From Plazaster borealis (Eukaryota; Echinodermata; Asteroidea; Forcipulatida; Labidiasteridae): a DNA stretch of 64,000 bases. Location of the stretch: positions 19,370,501 through 19,434,500 of the forward strand of contig CM037459.1 in NCBI GenBank assembly GCA_021014325.1. The letters are read 5' to 3'. The notes below the pieces were generated by a model that did not search any database, was not told the DNA's origin, and saw only the letters and a program-made list of their open reading frames with translations. Made by a program: the position numbers and the translations under genes. Positions 61,401 through 64,000 of the stretch are shown piece after piece; position 1 is the stretch's first letter; each line of letters starts with the position of its first letter.

Positions 61401-62193
61401 GTATGGGGGCAGTGGGTAACCCCCCCCCCCCCCCCCCCGCCCACACTGTTCCCATACTCCAACACACTTTTTTCCTCTTGTACAGAAGTAACCCCCTAAA
61501 ATTCTCTAAATAATTTCCTGAGTTTCTGCCCTCTATGTCGGTTGTGGACATAGCGTATCCATAGCATGTGAGACGCCTGTGTGGAAAAATAACTAGATTA
61601 GCCAATAGGAAAGCTGAAAATTTGCCATAAAGCTAAAATGGCAGCGCGCACGAACTGCCTCAGAGCAGATACACACAGAAACTACGCACAGAGCATTCTC
61701 TGCTCTATTTCTATGGTCTATAGACCCCTTGCATATGACGTCACACTCTCAAAAAGCGCCATCCCCGAGGCCAAAAGGAGGCAGATCATTGGACGATAGC
61801 TGTTCTTTGTGCATAAAAACGTGCACGAGACCTCAGCGTACCTGTAGCGTTTTGAGTTATGCAATGGGGTCTATTGATTTCTATAGACCCCTTACACAAC
61901 GCGGAATGCACCTCCGAACAATGCGCGTATACCATTTCCATCATTTTGGGAGTCAACTCTTTTGTGCATGTTTGTGCACGATTTCGACACCCAAAATGAC
62001 ACCCAGGAAAGGCGCGTGTGAGTGCGCTACATGTTGTGCAAGGGGTCTATAATATTGAACTGTCTTCTTACTATTAAAATAGGATGATCCAGATGTAGTA
62101 CAGCTAAGGCTTTATACAAAACAGCAAAGATGGCTGGATGAGCAAAACCTCTTAGACCAGTCCTCCATTCCCAGGTCAGATATCCATACGTGT
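49322..62193 (-). CDS. PIGB: GPI mannosyltransferase 3 (PIG-B), 3' eleven exons; 5' end beyond window
   Basis: Transfers the third mannose (alpha-1,2), from dolichol-phosphate-mannose, onto the glycosylphosphatidylinositol precursor at the ER membrane; GT22 family, multi-spanning. Exons in gene order: 62072..62193, 60384..60488, 59672..59820, 59025..59174, 57793..57844, 56618..56829, 55427..55491, 54322..54544, 52655..52844, 51973..52011, 49322..49423. All have AG/GT borders and compatible phases, giving 1409 bp or about 468 residues. Landmarks in order are YGYLTWEWRTGLRGFAHP, AARTLSNTME, IMRPTAGIIWIP, YGTQSWHWYLSQGLP, HKEYRFLLPL, YTGLIHQRGTLDVM, LMPCHSTPFFSHVH, MRFLECPP and SFFHTHVPLDGRIGN. 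I recognise these from vertebrate PIG-B (about 550 residues). The N-terminal part, including the usual PDEYWQ-type motif, is not in the window. The donor of the 60384 exon (GTATCC) is weak. Confidence 0.95.
49485..49828 (+). mobile_element. TTAA-flanked MITE in last PIGB intron
   Basis: Bounded by TTAA at 49481-49484 and 49829-49832. Shares ATGTCAAAGACCAGT and CACTTGGTGTATCCCAACAT with the element at 53941-54305. Non-coding; lies about 60 bp from the last exon's acceptor. Confidence 0.75.
50168..51606 (+). mobile_element. tRNA-derived SINE, split by a nested transposon
   Basis: The head is tRNA-like, with an A-box-like TGGCCGAGCGG at the start and a B-box-like GGTTTGAGTCC at 50228-50238. The body runs to 50339, is interrupted, and resumes at 51396. 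It ends in a TATATAAGAACTCAGTATTA tail. It was an ordinary SINE of roughly 390 bp before the insertion. Confidence 0.8.
50340..51395. mobile_element. Non-autonomous DNA transposon with 13-bp perfect TIRs
   Basis: Left CAGAGCTGCCAAC (50340-50352) and right GTTGGCAGCTCTG (51383-51395) are exact inverted repeats. The insertion is flanked by a CTTATC duplication (50334-50339 and 51396-51401). The CAG-start ends resemble hAT elements, but those make 8-bp duplications, whereas 6 bp is seen here, so I leave the superfamily open. The 1056-bp interior has no transposase-like ORF; it has a poly-A run near 50530 and CAGTATTTT / CCGTATTTT motifs near the ends. Confidence 0.88.
51623..51791. mobile_element. 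Short imperfect-palindrome MITE, copy 1
   Basis: The ends are GACTTCACAAAGAGCTAAGA and CTTAAGGCTTTATGAAATCG, roughly complementary. The interior contains GTGATGTCACAATACCAA. A second copy lies at 63498-63648. Confidence 0.7.
51973..52011 (-). CDS. PIGB: PIGB micro-exon (39 bp)
   Basis: Encodes KIKRYLSSKGYTK, filling exactly the gap between YDVLLP and AASFFHTH expected from vertebrate PIG-B (a FL-x-SS-x-Y-K-type segment). Acceptor TTATTTGCAG, donor GTAAAT; phase 0 at both ends. Confidence 0.88.
52109..52510 (+). mobile_element. Degraded TTAA-type MITE
   Basis: Starts after a TTAA at 52105-52108 with AGGTAGTGTCATACCTTGG, the same kind of terminus as the 53941 family. The right boundary is unclear. 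Confidence 0.4.
52655..52844 (-). CDS. PIGB: PIGB exon
   Basis: Encodes HVHANISMRFLECPPNLN through DEADSFFENPFEWLKSEF to YDVLLP. Acceptor TTACTTCCAG, donor GTGAGT; ends at phase 0. Confidence 0.95.
53153..53462 (-). mobile_element. TIR element carrying a tRNA-like SINE head
   Basis: The terminal arms of about 70 bp are imperfect inverted repeats (TTTGGTTTTTCCCCTTACA on the left; GTAAGGGCAAAAACCAAAT on the right). On the - strand the interior reads TGGTTTAGTGGTAAGACATC and GTGGGTTCGAATCC, tRNA A-box and B-box like. It sits in the PIGB intron. Confidence 0.7.
53749..53936. mobile_element. TTAA-flanked MITE (188 bp)
   Basis: TTAA at 53745-53748 and 53937-53940. The ends AGGATCTGTGTCATCATGAT and ATCATGACGACACAGCACCT are inverted repeats with few mismatches. 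Its right TTAA is also the left TTAA of the next element. Confidence 0.85.
53941..54305 (+). mobile_element. TTAA-flanked MITE, abutting the previous one
   Basis: The ends AGGCACTGAACACGTTTGG and CCAAACGTGTACAGTGCCT are inverted repeats between TTAA sites at 53937-53940 and 54306-54309. The TTAA target suggests piggyBac-type mobilisation, which is an inference. Short ORFs inside are incidental. Confidence 0.85.
54322..54544 (-). CDS. PIGB: PIGB exon
   Basis: Includes ALFLLCTNLPACLYTGLIHQ, then RGTLDVM and LFLMPCHSTPFF. The donor GTAATG is followed after only about 12 nt by the TTAA of a MITE. Confidence 0.94.
54648..55103 (+). repeat. Four tandem copies of a ~117-bp repeat in a PIGB intron
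   Basis: ATCATGTGGTGAATGCA recurs at 54723, 54842, 54958 and 55074 (spacing 119, 116, 116). Each copy also contains CATCCACTGTGGTTTTGA and GCCAGCCTGCAATAT. Confidence 0.9.
55140..55310 (+). repeat. Interspersed repeat with C-run, copy 1
   Basis: Contains a run of about 14 C, then TTTAGAGGATTTTAGGGGGG and GTATGGGGACAAGG. An inverted copy lies at 61395-61535. Confidence 0.7.
55427..55491 (-). CDS. PIGB: PIGB small exon (65 bp)
   Basis: Encodes LLQHKEYRFLLPLVPIAMAF plus Cys. HKE-x-RF is the family signature. The acceptor has a run of C (TTTCCCCCCAG); donor GTAAGT. Confidence 0.93.
56618..56829 (-). CDS. PIGB: PIGB exon
   Basis: Encodes WVFVHFNFLRFNTLYNISSF, then YGTQSWHWYLSQGLPIIMGT and a hydrophobic stretch to WTQFIY. 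The FNFL-x-FN and WHWY-x-SQG-P motifs are diagnostic of PIG-B. Donor GTGAGT, ends at phase 2. Confidence 0.95.
57384..57716 (+). mobile_element. tRNA-derived SINE
   Basis: tRNA-like head with B-box GGTTCGAATCC at 57440-57450, then TGTCCTTGAGCAAGATGCTT, CACCCAGGGGTATAAATGGG and a 3' end GCGCCATATAAGAACTAGTT plus an AT-rich tail. This layout is common to invertebrate and deuterostome SINEs. It lies in the PIGB intron. Confidence 0.88.
57793..57844 (-). CDS. PIGB: PIGB micro-exon (52 bp)
   Basis: Encodes SASLSCSLLIDRLFYGK, the conserved L-x-IDR-x-FYG element. Long pyrimidine tract before the acceptor (GTTTCCCTCAG); donor GTATGT. Confidence 0.92.
58643..58957. mobile_element. TIR element with ~42-bp inverted ends
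   Basis: The left end ACTTACACCCGGTTCAGACA and right end TGTCTCAACCGGGTGTAAGT are inverted repeats with one mismatch, continuing with mismatches through the AGAGTCG region. Non-coding interior. Confidence 0.85.
59025..59174 (-). CDS. PIGB: PIGB exon
   Basis: Contains WYLFYASLASIMRPTAGIIW and the hydrophobic LFITLLVDMIPM. Strong donor GTAAGT; phase 2 at both ends. Confidence 0.93.
59194..59348. mobile_element. Short TIR element (155 bp) next to PIGB exon
   Basis: TAGACCTTTATC (59194-59205) and GATAAAGGTCTA (59337-59348) are perfect inverted ends. It begins about 20 bp from the acceptor of the 59025-59174 exon. Confidence 0.7.
59672..59820 (-). CDS. PIGB: PIGB exon
   Basis: Starts LFCHLSSWFVFYTAARTLSN and contains TME-MILTVCGFYHYP, the conserved R-T-L-x-N-T-M-E motif of GT22 enzymes. 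Donor GTAAAC; ends at phase 2. Confidence 0.93.
60384..60488 (-). CDS. PIGB: PIGB exon
   Basis: Thirty-five codons including LLPRMLQATFSAVGDLYLY and ending ARWA, matching the family's PR-x-x-QA-x-x-SAV segment. Acceptor TCATTTCAG. The donor GTATCC is non-ideal but gives the correct join to LFCHLSSW. Confidence 0.9.
60521..60887 (+). repeat. Pair of identical 40-bp direct repeats
   Basis: The 40-bp block beginning GTGAATATAACTGTTACAGG and ending GGCCGATAGACGAAGA occurs at 60521-60560 and again at 60848-60887 without a mismatch. The 287 bp between has no recognisable content. Confidence 0.85.
61395..61535 (-). repeat. Interspersed repeat with C-run, copy 2 (inverted)
   Basis: On the - strand it matches the 55140-55310 repeat (AGAGAATTTTAGGGGGTTAC, then GAGTATGGGAACAG). 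The homopolymer is about 18 C. Confidence 0.7.
61721..62049. mobile_element. TA-flanked TIR element beside a PIGB exon
   Basis: TATAGACCCCTTGCA (61719-61733) and TGCAAGGGGTCTATA (62037-62051) are perfect inverted ends including the flanking TA, consistent with Tc1/mariner-type insertion. An internal TATAGACCCCTTACA repeats the end sequence near 61880. It lies 20 bp from the donor of the 62072-62193 exon. Confidence 0.85.
62072..62193 (-). CDS. PIGB: PIGB exon (first in window)
   Basis: Encodes TYGYLTWEWRTGLRGFAHP and following residues, the luminal loop after the first helix in the family. Acceptor CATAAG, donor GTAAGA; enters at phase 1 and leaves at phase 0. The acceptor lacks a strong pyrimidine tract. 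Confidence 0.9.
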
Positions 62194-62274
62194 CTTATGT
62201 TAAGGGTTACTCAAAAAAATAGTTCTTTGCATCTTTGTGGCTATTAGGGGTGTGCATCTACATATCCTAAACAG

Positions 62275-62411
62275 TTAAAGGGAACTTGTGACTTCCAGTT
62301 AACCCGGTTAAATGGAACATGTGACTTCCAGTTAACCCGGTTAAATGGAACTTGTGACTTCCAGTTAACCCGGTTAAATGGAACTTGTGACTTCCAGTTA
62401 ACCGTTTAACT
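62275..62411 (+). repeat. 33-bp minisatellite, four copies
   Basis: GGAACTTGTGACTTCCAGTT plus AACCCGGTTAAAT repeated four times, with one variant base (GGAACATG). Each monomer contains the palindrome TTAACCCGGTTAA. Confidence 0.9.
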
Positions 62412-62625
62412 GTTTCTACCGATTTCAATCAGCCCATGTGTAAAAGGAGCAGATGTAAACACACTTTCCAGGACGGATCAGGATTAAACATAGAACACTA
62501 TAGCCAGTCTTCACAGTCACAAAACCACCAAACCACAGTGTGGTGGCTACAAATAAAAAATGTATAACAAATTGTAGGGGATTGAAAATAATGTATTACA
62601 AACTGTATGGGATTAAGATACTTAA

Positions 62626-63008
62626 AGGGACACGTTGCCTTGGATCGGACGAGTTGGTCTAAAAAAAGCGTTTGTAACCGTTTGTTATGAAATGCATATG
62701 GCTAGAAAGACGTTATAAAAGTAGAATACAATGATCCACACAAATGTGCCTCGAAATTGCGTGGTTTTCCTTTTACTTTGCGAACTAACACGGTCGGCCA
62801 TTTTGTGGAGTCAAAAAGTTGACTCCACAAAATGGCCGACCTTGTTTGTTCACGATGTAAAAGGAAAACCACGCAATTTCGAGACATTTTTGTGTGGATC
62901 ATTGTATTCTACTTTTAAAACATCTTTCTAACCATATGCATTTTATAATAAACTGTTACCAATACTGTTTTATAGACCAACTCGCCCGATCCAAGGCAAC
63001 GTGTCCCT
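62626..63008. mobile_element. 383-bp fold-back MITE between TTAA sites
   Basis: Two arms of about 185 bp are inverted repeats almost to the centre (GAGTCAAAAAGTTGACTC, near 62808-62825). The termini are AGGGACACGTTGCCTTGGAT and its complement, flanked by TTAA at 62622-62625 and 63009-63012. The two 66-residue ORFs on opposite strands are mirror images created by the palindrome. Confidence 0.92.
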
Positions 63009-63497
63009 TTAAGACAGCTCCACCAACAAAAGGGATGTCAATCATTCTCCCTGGATAGCATCTGAGGCTAACATTTGAAGAACAGGAAGGTCACTTTTTT
63101 TTCTTAACTTGTATCTGTGTGTTGTGTTGCCATTTAGCCTTTGAGAAAGACTCTGCCAGGGTCAAAACGCACGGCCATTACACCTATTTGCAAAGATCTA
63201 AATTGGAAAATGTCAGGCATTGACTTGAGCAAAGCCAGCTACATTTACATCAATATATTTAATTTTGATAGTTTAGAGGTCGTTATACACCCAATTAGGG
63301 TTAGTGCAGGGGATATTCTGTACAAATATCAACACTGCCCTCAGGCTTAATTTCAACTGATTGTGTACATCTACATCCTTGCTGAATAAGTTCTAATGAA
63401 TCTCAGTAGAGGTGTAGGCTCTGAAAGAACAACCAACCGGCTCTTCTTCCTAGAGCCTACATGTATAACTCTTCCTAAATCCCCTAATCAGGCCTGA

Positions 63498-63648
63498 GAC
63501 CGATTTCCAAAGAGTTCAGATTGATCTTAACTGCGAATCACTCTTAATTGCTAAGCAAGGTGTAATGTCACAATACAAATCACTATGATGATACTGACAT
63601 TGAACTCATCTTAATATGAATCTTAGTGCTTTGTGAAATTGGCACAGA
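63498..63648. mobile_element. Short imperfect-palindrome MITE, copy 2
   Basis: Shares AGATTGATCTTAACTG, AATGTCACAATAC and CTCATCTTAATATGAATCTT with the copy at 51623-51791. Confidence 0.7.
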
Positions 63649-63669
63649 GGCCACGGCTTCTGTTGCCCA

Positions 63670-63875
63670 GGGGCAAGTTTCATAGAGCTACTTTTAACAA
63701 AGCAGAAAATTTTGCTTAAAACAACTTTCTGCTACACCTAATTTAGCAGGAAACCAGTCACAAATTGTACATACAGTGTATGGTATTTTGGCTGGTAACC
63801 TATTTTTGGCCACCAAAATTGTTTTGTGCTTATAGTTACTTTTTGTGCTTAAGCAGCCCTATGAAATTTGGCCCT
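63670..63875. mobile_element. Degraded relative of the 48377-48562 MITE
   Basis: The ends GGCAAGTTTCATAGAGCT and CCCTATGAAATTTGGCCC are imperfect inverted repeats like those at 48377. The interior shares the GGTAACC / CTTAGCA-type motifs. Confidence 0.55.
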
Positions 63876-64000
63876 AGTCTTAGCCTTGGGGCCACTTCAA
63901 AAGCTTCCTATAAATTTTCAGATTTTCCAATGGAAGTGCACTTTGAAAAATTAAATTAATGGCCTTTTTCTCTCAAAGATGAAATTCCAGGCCTGCCTAA

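Larger units (their letters stand above)
62194..64000 (-). other. PIGB intron (5' side), no exon found
   Basis: No sequence encoding the expected N-terminal PIG-B motif (PDEYWQ type) was found on the - strand here, so the upstream exon or exons should lie to the right of the window. Apart from the repeats listed separately, I see nothing. Confidence 0.6.

Noticed and set aside
62702..62931. Two similar 66-codon ORFs on opposite strands
   Set aside because: They are mirror copies produced by the 383-bp palindrome; not genes.

Overview
This is eukaryotic, animal DNA, most likely from an echinoderm; a sea star is my best guess. The basis is a linker histone resembling sea-urchin H1, histone mRNA 3' signals of the sea-urchin type, many short inverted-repeat transposons and tRNA-derived SINEs, and an intron-rich gene. 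The species itself is an inference.

Region 1 (1 to about 43,078) is a head-to-tail tandem array containing only linker histone H1. I count 28 units, all on the + strand, with a usual period of about 1.6 kb. Eighteen encode the same 206-residue H1. Five carry one shared 1-base frameshift after residue 75, four carry frameshifts in the N-terminal part, and one (unit 27) is a 5'-truncated remnant. No core histone gene lies between the units. Each unit has an upstream AAACACA (H1-box) motif, an intronless ORF, a replication-dependent histone stem-loop 37 nt after the stop, and a purine-rich downstream element. The array runs off the left edge, so it is longer than the window shows. Spacers fall into left-hand and right-hand subtypes, and several are shortened at a G-rich tract. 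The array ends in an orphan H1 promoter that breaks directly into a 54-bp minisatellite (about 43,080 to 44,290).

Region 2 (about 44,290 to 49,320) is intergenic. It holds dispersed direct repeats, MITE-like elements, SINE scraps and a poly-C/poly-G hairpin, and no gene that I can support.

Region 3 (49,322 to beyond the right edge, - strand) is the PIGB gene, GPI mannosyltransferase 3. Eleven coding exons can be placed from the sequence, with mutually consistent splice phases. They cover about 468 residues to the stop codon; the N-terminal exon or exons lie beyond base 64,000. Its introns are packed with mobile elements: TTAA-flanked MITEs, a 383-bp fold-back palindrome, a TA-flanked element, tRNA-derived SINEs (one split by a nested transposon), and several tandem repeats.

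The H1 array would supply linker histone in S phase, and PIGB acts in GPI-anchor synthesis in the ER. Nothing in the sequence links the two functionally. The most notable feature is the H1-only array, with its pattern of homogenisation, shared frameshifts and recurrent spacer deletions.
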